A stretch of DNA of 64,000 nt from Asterias rubens (GCF_902459465.1 NC_047081.1:7593883-7657882); one strand, 5' to 3'; numbered from the stretch's first letter, positions 1 to 11,367 are shown. The notes: generated by a model from the letters alone, not told the origin. Program-made: numbers and translations.

Positions 1-522
1 ATGTTTGCGAGAAGGTATATGCGTCTTAGGCTGAACAGTTAAATTCGTACACGCTCATAGTCCATCCCAGCGTTTCTAGTTGAGACAGGTGGGGTCGAGA
101 GAAACACATTGTTTGTCACTTATTATTATTTGTGTTGTCTATCTTGAGCCACACCAACTACGGCTTCGGCTCCAGATTCAGCTTAGGCTATAGATTGATT
201 TGACATTTTCAGCGTGCTTTGAGTATATACGTGATCAGGGCTCCAGACGGCCTGAAGCCGAATTCAAAGACGAAGCCGTGGTTTCGAAAAGGCCCATGGA
301 AAGGAAAACACAAGGGAATGCCTTCTGTTGGTGAAAACCCCCACCAAAAAAGACACATGTCACATGCACCAAGACCTCAACTAGGTAGACTGGTACCCTG
401 TCTTTGACCATAACGATGAAGACATGTATGATTTCTTTATAATGTGTTATGATTATTTGTCCGAGGTGACGTTTTGGCAGCTGCACTTTCGGTCGTCTGC
501 ATATGAATGTAGGTTAAGGTGA
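1..522. other. No gene or element recognised
   Basis: Non-coding by inspection. The short open frames have no recognisable content, and no repeat shared with the rest of the window was seen. Confidence 0.5.
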
Positions 523-526
523 TTAA

Positions 527-952
527 AGGATTCGGATACTTTTTCAAAATGTCCACAGAATTACATTAAACTTACAGGATTTGAAGATAATGATAGTGGA
601 AAGCTTCCCTTCAAATATTACTAACTAAGGTTGAATGTGTAGTTTTTGAGAAATGAGTGAAATAAGTCACAAAATAGTTTTGGTCTCATGAAACCAAAAC
701 TATTTTAGCATGTAAAATCCCCTTAACCAGTTATGATATTATACCAAAACCATAGCATAACTGGTTAATACGTTTTTACATGCTAAAACTGAGACGAAAA
801 TTATTACTTTTACTCGTTTCTCAAAAACTACAGCACCTCAGTAAGTAAAATTTCAAGGGAAGCTTTCTACTATCATAATCTTCAAACTGTGTAAGTTTAA
901 TATAAATCTGTTGACACTGTGTTTTTTGTTAGGAAAAAGTACAATCCTGTGA
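527..952. mobile_element. TTAA-flanked palindromic MITE, family T3, copy 1
   Basis: TTAA at 523-526 and 953-956 bracket a near-palindrome. The arms run through GATAGTGGAAAGCTTCCCTT and its complement, with smaller nested hairpins in the centre (ACCAAAACTATTTTAGCATG). The same sequence recurs at 10027 and 20160. Confidence 0.8.
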
Positions 953-980
953 TTAAGGATGGTGATTGGCCTACCTTTGA

Positions 981-1157
981 GGTCACTCTCCGGCGTAATT
1001 CACGAGCCTCGAAGCGTGACGTCAGATAACAGGCTACAGTCTTATTTCCACCATGCAAAGTTTCAAATCCTACTTATAGGCTACAGTTGTACACTCCCAC
1101 CAGCTTGAACATCTGACGTCACACTCCCAGGCTCGTGAATAACGCCAGAGAGTGACG
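981..1157. mobile_element. Short inverted-repeat element
   Basis: Arms GTCACTCTC...CACGAGCCT and AGGCTCGTG...GAGAGTGAC enclose ~120 bp. Only one copy was seen in the window. Confidence 0.65.
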
Positions 1158-1442
1158 TGGACCACAATGTCTTCTTCCAAATGTCACCTCGGACCAATCA
1201 AAACACAGATATAGAAATACTAAATCACTGCGCGTCTATCCAATGAAATCATTGTATCAAATGAAATCGCTGGTTCTGAAAGGCAAAAGACAGGGTACCA
1301 GTTTAATGGGGACCACAATACCGGTTCCCACGTGCAGGTCCAGTCCCAACATTGTTGGTTGGTAATTCTACGTCTTTCCCCATACTGTGGGAATTCAAAA
1401 AATCAAACAAACAACAAACCCCCAACAAACAAACAAACTTAA

Positions 1443-1818
1443 AGGCAGTGACACAATTGGTAATTACTCAAAATAAGTATTATCATAAAACCTCTCTTGA
1501 TTATGAGTAATGGGGAGAGGTTGATAGTATAACATCTTGTGAGAAACAGCTCCCTCTGAAGTGACGTAGTTTTCGAAAAGAAGGTAATTGTCCACGAATT
1601 TGATTTCGAGACCTGAGATTTAGAATTTGAGGTCTCAACGCACACAACTTCGTGTGGCCATGGTGCAACAGTGGTATCTTGTTTTCTTTCATTAATATCT
1701 CGCTACTTCGACGACCGATTAAGCTCAAATGTTCACAGGTTTGTTATTTTATGCACAATATGAGACACACCAACTGTGAAGACTAGTCTTTGACAATTAC
1801 CAATAGTGTCCACTGTCT
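1443..1818 (+). mobile_element. TTAA-flanked MITE, family T1, copy 1 (full length)
   Basis: T1 is the commonest repeat here: ~375-400 bp with ~25-bp terminal inverted repeats (AGGCAGTGGACACTATTGG...). It has a diagnostic GGCTCCCTCTGAAGT block and a GAGACCTCA...TGAGGTCTC internal hairpin. This copy has TTAA at both ends (1439, 1819). Confidence 0.85.
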
Positions 1819-1822
1819 TTAA

Positions 1823-2526
1823 ACAACCCAACTTAAACTTTAGAGCAGCAGACTAAAACAACAACATGGGAAGCGGTACCAGGAACAATAAGCTCATAAC
1901 ATTCCCTTGACTGACACTGTTTCACACTCTCAAATCGCCTTGGCAATGGGGTGATTTCGACTCTTCCTTGTTACATATAGTTGCCAATATTTATTTCAGA
2001 TTTATACGCCGTGTCGTGAAACTAACGTAGTACAGTAGCATTTACTTAGGAATTAAGATTCAAAGCTTGTAAGGATATATCCAAACTACTTCTACTAGAT
2101 GTAAAAACAAAATCGAACTCCCTCGTCTATCCCGGAAAAACAATGCCGAGTGCAAAGCTTGACATAGCCTATCGTCAATATTCATCTTGAATCAAAGTCC
2201 TTCAATATTGTGTATAATTATACCGGTCAATTAAGTATAACAAATTTGTCATTTTGATAACTGGCGCTCCCAATGCGCACACAAAAGACGTGGTCAAAAT
2301 AAATCCGGTCCCATGGGTCAAAACCCGTTTCTGGGTTAGGCTGGCTAGAAAATTGGCTGAATATCTGGATTTTGAAGATTTCTTTTTAATGCATTTCACT
2401 TCGAGGTAATTTGGTCAATTTGTATCAACCAACTGAACCGCTCACAATTAATTGTGTTTATTAGTTTTATTTTATATATTTATAGGATTAAGACAATCAC
2501 ACGGTTCCAAAAACCAAAGGTATAAT
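1823..2526. other. No gene or element recognised
   Basis: About 700 bp between two T1 elements. No open frame with recognisable content and no inverted repeats were seen. Confidence 0.45.
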
Positions 2527-2530
2527 TTAA

Positions 2531-2875
2531 ACGCACTGGACACTATTGGTAAATCTCAAAATAATTGTTAGCAACATATCAAAACTTACTTTGGTAACAA
2601 GCAATGGAGAGCTGTTGATAATATACAACATGTGAGAAACGACTCCCTCTGAAGTAACACAGTTTTTGAGAAAGAAGTAATTTCTCACTCAAACATTAAA
2701 AAGACTGCAGGCCTGAAACCCTTTTTAATCATCTGTGTTTTTTCTTTTTACAACTTCGATGACCAATTGAGTCCACATTTTCACAGATTTGTTAGTTAAT
2801 TATGCATAATGTTTGGGATACACCAAGTAAGAATACTGGTGTTTGACAATTACCAAACGTTTCCAGTGCCTTCAA
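2531..2875 (+). mobile_element. T1 MITE, diverged copy
   Basis: TTAA at 2527. The right end is degraded (CCAGTGCCTTCAAA). The internal hairpin block is replaced by the variant beginning TTTCTCACTCAAA. Confidence 0.75.
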
Positions 2876-2940
2876 ATAAAGGCTTACATTTTTGCGATTC
2901 TTAATTATTTTGTTCATTATAGAAGCAGACACTTCACGTT

Positions 2941-3248
2941 GAAGGTAATTACTCAAAATAAAGTTTAGCATAAAATTTTTAATTGGTAACACATAATGGA
3001 GAGCTGTTGATAGATTCATATTGTGAGAAACGGCTCCCTCCGAAGTAACGTTTGAGCAAGTTGTAATTTCGTAACACAAAACAAATTTGTGCTTCCAACA
3101 AGGTTTTTTCTTCTTCATTATTCTCTTGCAGCTTCGATGACCAATTGAGCTCAATTTTAAAGTTGTTATTGTATGTATACAATATTATGTTTGGATACAC
3201 CAAATAAGAATACTGGTCTTTGACATCAACCAAACGTGCCCAGTGCCT
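2941..3248 (+). mobile_element. T1 MITE, 5'-truncated copy in tandem with the previous one
   Basis: It starts inside the left repeat (GGTAATTACTCAAAATAA) and runs to CCCAGTGCCT with TTAA at 3249. The middle is shortened. Confidence 0.75.
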
Positions 3249-3252
3249 TTAA

Positions 3253-4027
3253 TAAAGGGTCAACTCTTTGCGATTCTAAATTATTTTGTTCATACGAAAA
3301 GCAGACACGCTCATTAATTTTCAATACAAAGGATCTTTGTTTATTTTCAAATACGGAGGAAGGCGCTCGTTTATTTATTTTTGTCTGAGGTTGATGATGA
3401 GAAAATCAGACACTCGACATTCAGAGACAACTATATTTGTTGGTGATCAAAAATAATAAACACGACGTGATACAGTTGACTTCTTCAAGTTAATTGATAC
3501 TTCGATGAAAGACACTAAAATCCTTCACGGTGATAATTGAAACTGAGTTGAAACTGTCCGTTTGCTTATACATGGGTTTGTTTAAAACAGAGTAAGGGAT
3601 TTTGGCTCCGGAGATAAAAGGGTGATCTGTCACGCCAGATTTAAAGCACGTAAGCATACAACTTTCCGGAATTGCTTAAAAGAAACTGGTCATAAAGCAG
3701 CCTAAATTGCATGAAGTTAACATGTGCCACTGGTGCCTCCTTCTCGTTGTGCTTAAAAAAGACATTTGCTAAGCAATAGTTTCTGCTTAACAGATTCATG
3801 AAATTGGGCTCTGATCCCTAGCATGCTCTGACTGGGGCTCATTGAATATAGCGGGAAATTTCACGCGTGAACGTCACACCACGGCCATAATATCATCTTG
3901 CTGCTTTAAAGCATAAAAAGTAGCTTACAAGAATAAGATTACCAGCCAAAATACCATCTCACATTATACTATCTGTGGCTGGTATCCTACCTAAAGTTGC
4001 TAAGCTCAAACAGCTAGCACAGAAATA
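3253..4027. other. Non-coding interval with a decayed CWG-element end
   Basis: Bases ~3760-3812 (TTTGCTAAGCAATAG... to GAAATTGGGCTC) match the right end of the GGCCCAAT family (see 20376). Nothing else was recognised. Confidence 0.45.
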
Positions 4028-4248
4028 GACCCTTCCCATGAAATATTATGTAAATTGCACATAGCGCGTGCGCACTAACGGTTTGGTTGGCAAAATGAGG
4101 GGAAATCGCGCTGTTTTGTACACGGCTAATGGGTGCGTGACGCACACGCGATTGCGCGTCTGCTTAGTGCACAACTCTATGGCGTTTGCCAACCAACAGG
4201 GTCTGTACGCATGCGTGAATGTAATTAGTATATTTCATGGGAAGGGTC
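4028..4248. mobile_element. MITE with 21-bp terminal inverted repeats
   Basis: Ends GACCCTTCCCATGAAATA and TATTTCATGGGAAGGGTC are perfect complements. The CG-rich interior also has inverted tracts (GGTTTGGTTGGCAAA / TTTGCCAACC). Single copy here. Confidence 0.75.
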
Positions 4249-4697
4249 CATTGAGCACCACTGAAAGCAGATCAGAATGACCATGGAGAAATATTATAAG
4301 CTTGAAGAATTGGACAGTTGCTCATAACTTCTCAACTCACAATTTTACTTTGAAATTGTATCAGTGTTGTCAATAAATTGTTATGCAATTATTACTTGCG
4401 ATGTAAGTGCAGAATTCATTAAATATTGGGAGCTTGGAAGTTTGGACAATCAGAAACAAACAACTTCTCAACTTACCAATTATAAAATTGTATCAGTTTA
4501 CAGCTCATAATGTTAATATGCATTTATTACGTGTGGCTTTGTGACCTCCGATCTCTGCTTTTAATATAAGGTTTCATTCAATCAGGTCCATAAAAAGATG
4601 GATGCATATGAAAGTTGAGACCCCAAACAAATTGGTTGACATTAGACCTTGAATAAGCCATTATAAATTAAAAACCAATAACGATTTATACTTTTAT
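4249..4697. other. AT-rich interval, no gene recognised
   Basis: It contains a weak internal duplication (AACTTCTCAACT near 4326 and 4471). Nothing else was seen. Confidence 0.4.
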
Positions 4698-4810
4698 CCC
4701 CTAACCCTAACCCTAACCCTAACCCTAACCCTAACCCTAACCCTAAACCTAACCCTAACCCTAACCCTAACCCTAACCCTAACCCTAACCCTAACCCTAA
4801 CCCTAACCCT
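4698..4810. repeat. Interstitial telomere-like array (CCCTAA)n
   Basis: About 113 bp of CCCTAA units, almost perfect, with one A-for-C variant near 4746. This is the motif used at telomeres of vertebrates and echinoderms. It lies inside the sequence, so it is interstitial unless the assembly is broken here. Confidence 0.95.
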
Positions 4811-4815
4811 TTTAA

Positions 4816-4921
4816 CCGAAGTCAACTTTCCTAACATCTGCTATTTACATAATTGAATCTAAATACAAATCTGTTCTGACTCGACTAAGCCAATTTACAT
4901 GTATGCACAAACAATACTTAT
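4816..4921 (+). repeat. Direct repeat, left copy (~105 bp)
   Basis: Begins AACCGAAGTCAACTTTCC and ends ACAAACAATACTTA. Its partner at 5446-5552 differs at only a few positions. The left copy touches the telomere-like array. Confidence 0.85.
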
Positions 4922-5204
4922 TTCCCATTAAACGTCGCTATTTTAACTATAAAAAATGAATACGGGTTTTCTATTGAAAGCTGCGCTGCAACTACCCCCC
5001 CCCCCCCCGCCCCATCAGCGCACGTTGATGCAATTTCCTCAAAAGATATAGAATATCTTTTTTAATTTTCGCATCTGTCCCAAAATAGATTTATGTGAAG
5101 CCAAGAGGGAAAACGGATATGCAATTTGGAATTTCTCAGAAAGAAGAGATTTTTTTCATATAAATCTCTACAGCAGCGCGTATCATTGACAGTTACCCAA
5201 TACA

Positions 5205-5306
5205 ACATTTCTCGGGGTTTATATTGACGAATGTCTTTCATGGAACATCCATATCAAAGAATTAGAAAACAAAATATCAAAAAGTATTGGTATCATGATA
5301 GATTGA
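5205..5306 (+). mobile_element. Non-LTR retrotransposon reverse-transcriptase fragment
   Basis: The frame reads TFLGVYIDECLSWNIHIKEL then ENKISKSIGIMID and a stop. F-LGV-ID--LSW--HI followed by KISKSIGI is the typical thumb-proximal region of LINE reverse transcriptases. It is truncated on both sides and carries no complete domain. Confidence 0.75.
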
Positions 5307-5445
5307 AGTAATACACTCCCGGATTAACGTGCCGGCGCTCCCTGTAACTGACTCAAAGATATCTTTGTTTTGTCACGTTCTAATCGTTTCTATTGTGATG
5401 CATCCCGACTCAAGGCTCTCGGTTCGCAAAGCTGAAAATGTCGAC

Positions 5446-5552
5446 GAACCGAAGTCAACTTTCCTAACATCTGCTATTTACATAATTGAATCTAAACACA
5501 AATCTGTTCTGACTTGACTCAGCCAATTTACATACATGCACAAACAATACTT
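5446..5552 (+). repeat. Direct repeat, right copy (~105 bp)
   Basis: Matches 4816-4921. The interval between the copies holds a C13 tract and the reverse-transcriptase fragment. Confidence 0.85.
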
Positions 5553-5767
5553 AATACGGAACGGGTTAGGATGACGGGGTACACTAACTTCTCGGAAGAC
5601 CTCAGTTATTTTAGGACTTTTGAGCCAGCTCTAAAAGAAACAAGGGATTATTGTGTTCATTCTTGGTTTGTTTTTGATGGGGACTGCTTAGATAGGTAAG
5701 CATGACTTTGTTTAAAATCCCTCGTATGGAAGCCGAGAGGCGCAGGCGGAAGGACTAGCTTCACTAG

Positions 5768-5990
5768 AGAGGTTTAGCTGCACGTTACGCGAGCAAAAAC
5801 GTGAACGTGAACGTCAGACAAGTTTGTTGTAAAAAATAAGCGTTTTAAGCATACGAGTGAATTTACCACTTTCTCACGTCAGGTACGTATATGTACGTGC
5901 AGACGTCATACGTGAGCATGCTTTAAGTGGTGACGTCACCTAGAAACGACACAATTTTCTGACGTTCACACGTTCACGTTTTAGCTTTTC
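5768..5990. mobile_element. Inverted-repeat element rich in ACGT, first copy
   Basis: It has arms GTGAACGTGAACGTCAG and CTGACGTTCACACGTTCAC and an interior with TACGTATATGTACGTGCAGA. An inverted partial copy follows at 6126. Confidence 0.65.
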
Positions 5991-6013
5991 TAATAAAGAT
6001 GTATACTATGCGG

Positions 6014-6090
6014 ACTTGAACTCACATTGATCAGAAACACCAGAGCTTGAGTCCGTTGCTCTTAACCGCTCTGTCACGACACACCACAAA
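6014..6090 (-). mobile_element. tRNA-derived SINE head
   Basis: On the - strand GTGTCGTGACAGAGCGG...GAGTTCAAGTCC resembles A and B boxes of a Leu/Ser-type tRNA. It is the head of the SINE family seen complete at 16319. Confidence 0.55.
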
Positions 6091-6125
6091 GATGAGTAAA
6101 GCTCAAGATTTTAGAGTATTATGGA

Positions 6126-6262
6126 GGTTTAGCTGCTCGCAGAAAATTGTGTCGTTTCTAGGTGACGTCACAACTTTGGGCTTATGCTCACGTATGACGT
6201 ATAATGCACGTATACGAACCTGACGTGAAAAATTGTATTAACTTCACGTATGGCTTAAAGTA
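6126..6262. mobile_element. Inverted partial copy of the 5768 element
   Basis: CAGAAAATTGTGTCGTTTCT through TATGACGT is the reverse complement of ~5880-5965. Confidence 0.6.
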
Positions 6263-6270
6263 AACCATTA

Positions 6271-6498
6271 AATTACTCACCCAAACATTTCAGTTGAATT
6301 CGAGTCTCAAATTCAAGCCTTCGAAAGCGCACAAAATAAATGTGACAAGGGTGTTCTTTCTTCCATTATTCTCTCGCAACTTCGACGACCCATTGAGTTC
6401 AAATGTTCACAGGTTTTGTTATGTTATGCAATATGTTGAGATACATCAAGTGAGAAGAGTGGTCTTTGACAATTACCAGGGGTGTCCAGTGTCTTTAA
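6271..6498 (+). mobile_element. T1 MITE, 5'-truncated
   Basis: Right half only: AAGGGTGTTCTTTC through GTGTCCAGTGTCTTTAA, with the TTTCAGTTGAATTCGAG variant centre. Confidence 0.7.
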
Positions 6499-6846
6499 AA
6501 CATGAAACTCATACAAAAAGGCGGCTCAAAATGTCTTGCAACTCAATAATATTGTTGCGACATTCAATACTGTATCAAGTGACTATCTCTTCAATACTAA
6601 TCCTGTTGAAGCCGTGAAAGGTTGAACATACAAAAAAACCTCTACTTTCTCTAGCCTTATTATAGCACAAATCTCTTGGGTAATTGTGAATGTTAGTTTC
6701 GCCCTATTTTGTCGTCTCGTGTTCCCTAAGCTTCATATTATTTTTGCCCGTAGAGTATTTGCATTTGATTGCGACTTGTCTTGCAAAACATCCGCACGCT
6801 GATACGGAAAGTCAAAACGTGAGCTAAAGACCCTTGGGCCCTTTAA

Positions 6847-7448
6847 AGGCACTGGACTATCGTTAAATAATTGTTGCATAAAAAAAACTTACTTGGTAGC
6901 AAGCAATGGTGAGTCAGCTATTGATAGTAGGCCTGTAGAACATTATCATCAACGCGGCCCCCTCTGAAGATAACGTAGCTTTCGAGAAAAAAGATTTATT
7001 GTCCACGAATTTGATTTCGAGACCTCAGAGTTAGATTGTAAAGGTCCAAACATCAAGCATCTGAACGCACACAACTTCGTGCAACAAGGGTGTTTTTTTC
7101 ATGATTCTCTTGATGGCCAATTATTGTATGGATATGTTGAGATACACCAAGCAAGAAGACTGGGCCCAATTTCATGGCTCTGCTTACAGCCGAGTTCTAC
7201 GCTTACGATCCCGATTCCCCGCTTGCGTGCAAGCGCCGACTTTCTGCGCTAGCCTTGTAAGCGTAGAATGCCTAGTTAAGTAGAGGAAGCATGCGCAGAA
7301 GCCAAAAATACCCGTGAAATACGCTTGCCGTAAGCACATATAGTTTCCTGCTTCCGTAAGCGCTGATTCTGTGTTTACGGTAAGCAGAGCCATGACATTG
7401 AGCCCTGGTCTTTGACCGTTACCAAAGGTGTAGTCTACTACAGTGCCT
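6847..7448 (+). mobile_element. T1 MITE interrupted by a CWG-type element
   Basis: TTAA at 6843 and 7449. The right part is split between 7162 and 7405 by the nested element. Joining the flanks restores the expected GAAGACTGGTCTTTGAC. Confidence 0.85.
7163..7404. mobile_element. GGCCCAAT-ended MITE (CWG family), nested
   Basis: Ends GGCCCAAT and ATTGAGCC, 242 bp, flanked by a duplicated CTG (7160-7162, 7405-7407). The interior repeats CGTAAGC and GCTTACG motifs in both directions. Three-base target duplications are typical of PIF/Harbinger elements. Confidence 0.8.
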
Positions 7449-7600
7449 TTAAATCTAGACTCTGCCTTGATGGCCATTAGGGCTTCATCTATCGGGTTAC
7501 CTTCATAGGCTCCAAGTTGAGGCACCGTTTTGGTTCCGGCCAACTAATAGCTCGGGCTACATTAGTGCAGTGAGTCAAGCCCCAGCCTCTTCTACAACTG

Positions 7601-7781
7601 GGCCAAATATCATGGCTATGCTAACCGTAAGCATAGAATCGGCGCTTACGGAAGCAGTGAATTATTTGTTACGCAAGCGTATTTCACGGGTTAGCGGCGA
7701 TTTTTGGCGCTTGCACGTAAAGCGGGGAATCGTGATCGTAAGAGCCGAATTCGGCAGTAAGCAGGGCCTTGAAATTGGGCC
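7601..7781. mobile_element. CWG-family MITE, second copy
   Basis: Ends GGCC-AAAT and ATTGGGCC, flanked by CTG (left) and CAG (right). 181 bp, same subfamily as 7163 (TATTTCACGGGTTAGCGG). Confidence 0.75.
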
Positions 7782-7787
7782 CAGATC

Positions 7788-8082
7788 ATAACACCCCTTA
7801 CAAAAATTCTGCTTTTTCACTGGTTTAGAGCGCGTTATATGGTTATGTCTTTGCTAGAAACCCAGTGCCCGTCCGTGCAATCGGTTGTGCATATTATCTG
7901 TGTATCTGAAACGCGCGTACGAACGTTAACGTGTACGACGTTGCCCCCTGCACCGTTCCATTTTCCCTCGGCGGCTGCGCCTCTGGAAAATAGAACGCTC
8001 CGGGGATCACCTCGGGAGTCGTAGTTTTAACCTTCGCTCTCGAAGCAGTCAATACTTGTATAATATTGATCTGTCTGTATCC
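7788..8082 (-). mobile_element. Partial copy of the hairpin element nested at 9141
   Basis: ATAACACCCCTTACAAAAATTCTGC at the left and GAAGCAGTCAATACTTG at the right correspond, inverted, to the ends of the 9141 insertion. The central GATCACCTCGGGAGTCGTAG tract is shared. Confidence 0.65.
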
Positions 8083-9032
8083 ATCACCTAAAAAGCCAGT
8101 CCTGTGCCCCCCCCCCCCCCCCCGTGCAGGATCGATACCAATCTTTTTTGACAAGGTGATCAACATAGAAATGGGGGTTATTGCACTATTCCTTAGCCGC
8201 GAATCAAAAAGGTGATAACTCTCTATTCCTAAGTTCACACATTACAGAGATCAGATTTTCAAGTGAGGAGAGGCGACAGTTTGACCTGACAAAACACCAA
8301 GTCAGGAAATTTAAGCGCAACTCTGGAATTTGAGATTGCACTTTAGCTCCGACCGTTCCCTTGAAGAGGTTTTTTTTATTTCCCCGTTGGTTTCGACTGC
8401 TTGAGTTCTGACAGGGATCTGAAGTACTTTAAATGCATACGTACTAAATGATGCAGAGAACAAACAACGTCAAATGTGAGCATTTCTTCCGGAAGCGGTT
8501 TCTGGCTCAAGAATAGTTCCTTGGGACTTCTTAAAATGCTTTTAGGGATTATGGTTGTACGGATATTTGGGAAATCTAGGTTTTAGAAAGTACGTGTAAG
8601 TGCTTGCTTTGGGAATAAACTCGACAGAAAAATTTCTGAAAATGTATGTTTTGACAGATGGCCAGACGTGTTTATCAAAGTGCGCCAAAATGTTTTGATG
8701 TATAGTCGTCTAATCGGGATCATTTTTATTTTTTACAGATGTTATTATTCGATTTCAATTGATGTGGAGTCAATTTGATAGGTGGAGTTACCACAAGTCC
8801 AGCTCCTATTTAAAATAAGTACACGTTTTTAAGGTAAATAACAAACTAATAGTAGGTTCAAAATTATCATAACCGTGAACAATTTCTTAAGATACTAAAA
8901 GTTAACGTAAAATGCAATTAGAACGACAGAGATGCTCTTTCGTGACTTTTTGATTACTTTCTGCCGCTATTTGCCACGAACATTTTTTTTTACTAGAATG
9001 GGACTCAAATATTAAACGTTAAACTGACCCTT
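8083..9032. other. Non-coding interval
   Basis: A C17 tract lies at ~8107. No gene or shared repeat was recognised in the remainder. Confidence 0.45.
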
Positions 9033-9036
9033 TTAA

Positions 9037-9925
9037 AGGCAGTGGACACTATTGGTAATTACTCAAAATAATTATTATCATTAAACCTTTCTTAATTACG
9101 AGTAATGGGGGGAGTAATGGAGAGCTGTTGATAGTATACAAATATTGACTGCTTCGAGTGCTATGGTTAAAACTATGACTCCCGAGGTGATCCCCGGAGC
9201 GTTCTATTTTCCCGAGGCGAAGCCGAGGGAAAATAGAACGCTACGGGGATCACCGAGGGGGTCATAGTTTTTAACCATTGCACGAGTAAAAGCAGTCAAT
9301 ATTTGTTTTATAACACCCCAAACATTTCTAAGTACTGTACTATTATTATTAAGTTACAGACCTGAATGCTACAATCCACGGACGACGCGAATACAGATTG
9401 CAAACACTTTTACTGTGCTGCATGTAGTGTCGTGCAATCCGAATGGTTACAGACTATTTTTATTATCCTCGTGCACGCAACGGACGTCTGGGTTCGCCAC
9501 GCCATGTGCTAGTCTTCCGACTAGCGCACGGCAAACCGACGCACTATCACACGGCCGTCGTCTAGCAAAACTAAGACATGTCATGTGACGCGCTCTAAAC
9601 CAATGAGCAGGCAGAATACTTGCAAGGGGTGTTATAATATAAAATATTGTGATAAACAGCTCCCTCTGAAGTAACTTAGTTTTCGAGAAAGAAGTAATTT
9701 TCCAGGAATTTGATTTCGAGACCTCATATTTTGAATTTGAGGTCTCTGGAAATCAAGCATCTGAATACACACAACTTCGTGTAACCATGGTGCGACAATG
9801 GTGTTTTTTCTTTCATTATCTCGCAACTTCGACGACCGATTGAGCTAAAATTTTCACAGGTTTGTTATTTTAGATACACCAACTGTGAAGACTAGTCTTT
9901 GACAATTACCAATAGTGTCCATTGT
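9037..9925 (+). mobile_element. T1 MITE interrupted by a ~500-bp hairpin element
   Basis: TTAA at 9033. The T1 sequence stops at GATAGTATA (9138) and resumes at AAAATATTGTGA (9641). The right end, GTGTCCATTGTCTTA, is mutated. Confidence 0.8.
9141..9638. mobile_element. Hairpin-bearing insertion inside a T1 MITE
   Basis: The left third (9147-9305) is an almost perfect ~160-bp palindrome with arms containing GATCCCCGGAGCGTTCTATT. The rest is GC-rich unique sequence ending GCAAGGGGTGTTATA. Related sequence lies at 7788-8082. Confidence 0.75.
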
Positions 9926-10026
9926 CTTACAATGAAAACTTACAATATGAAACAAGGCGGTCTCATCACATTGGCACGTTCCCCTCCCCTGTGCCCTCAT
10001 TGGAAATCTGGACGTTTTGATTTTAA

Positions 10027-10363
10027 AGGATTTGGGTACCTTTTCAAAATGTCCATATATTTTCATTAAACTTACAGGGTTTAAAGATTATGATAGTGGA
10101 AAGCTTCCCTTCAAATACTTCTTACGGGGGTGCTGTAGTTTTGAGAAACATCGACATGAAAATACGTTTGTAAAATGATTAAAATAATTTTCGTCTCATG
10201 AGAAGACAATTATTTTCATGACATTGTTTTCCCAAAAACTACTGCACCTCAGCGGGTAATATTTTCAGTGAAGCTTTCTACTATCATTATTTTCAAACTG
10301 TGTAAGTTTAGTGTAAATATGTGGACATTGTGTTTTTTGTCGTACAAAAATTACATAGACCCT
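10027..10363. mobile_element. T3 MITE, copy 2
   Basis: TTAA at 10023 and 10364. Same arms as 527-952 (GATAGTGGAAAGCTTCCCTT), with a shorter centre. Confidence 0.75.
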
Positions 10364-10367
10364 TTAA

Positions 10368-11367
10368 TGCAGAGAGTAAAACATTATATTTTTCCACATT
10401 TACACGCATTCGATGTAATTGTTTTGACATTTTCGTCATAATTATCTCATAGCAAATGACACAATAAGAACTTTAAAAGGGGTTCGTTTAATATTAATTG
10501 CAAAGTATGCCTTAGTGTTTTTTTTTCGGAAACGTTTGATTGTTTTTATATTTAGTGTATAGGTTGTATACAATAAAACACAAAGATTACATTTTTGTGG
10601 GGGAATAAAAACAGATATACTTTTCACACAACATATATAACTTCTAAGTGAAATGTTTCTCAAAATGCGTTAAACAATCGGAAGCTGCAGTATGACCAAT
10701 AGTTTGTATTGCTACTAATTTAAGAATTATCTCAACGTATACATTCCCTTCTGAAATCTATAACACCAAATATTTGTTTCAAACTTACCTCGGGTGAGTA
10801 GCAGGATACAGAACAAATCGTTTACGAGAAGTTAAGCCTCAGGCCCCTATAGTCAGCCTAGTCGTAGGCATTGTCGTCTAATGAAGAAATACCCCAGGAC
10901 TTTAACAGAGGGCCCCAGAACGACATCAGCAAAATTACCTTAACAAGTCATAATATTGTGTAGGCTGTCGTGGGCATCACACCACAGAAACATCTACTAC
11001 TACGCATGCAGTCCGGTCTCTGTGGTCAGGTCTGGTCAGAAAATGTGCGGGAAACGACTTTAAAGGCGCGACTGCAAATCAAGCGGCTGTGGGCTAAGGC
11101 TGTGTTAGGAAGCAACAGCGAAAACGTCATAGGACTTTTGGGCATTCGGCCGTAGCCAATGCTAGAAGCCGTTATTTTGGACACAGCCTATCACAATCAG
11201 AGTATTGTGTGCAAAGGGATGTTGTCGCAGCCACGTGATGAACATTGGGATCGAGTTTCTTTTATTTCACGTGATGAATTAACTACGGAAGCTTAAAGCT
11301 GTCAAATCACTTTCCATTTTTCCAGTATTTTACCGTTGAAAGACTTGGCTTCGAATGGCTGAACCTT
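10368..11367. other. Non-coding interval
   Basis: AT-rich to ~10790, then mixed composition. A 61-codon open frame near 10970-11155 has no recognisable content. No repeat shared with the window was seen. Confidence 0.4.

Noticed and set aside
7184-7543. 119-codon open frame on the - strand
   Set aside because: It lies mostly within the nested GGCCCAAT MITE and the T1 end.
10970-11155. 61-codon open frame on the + strand
   Set aside because: Basic composition but no domain, no splice context and no paralogue.
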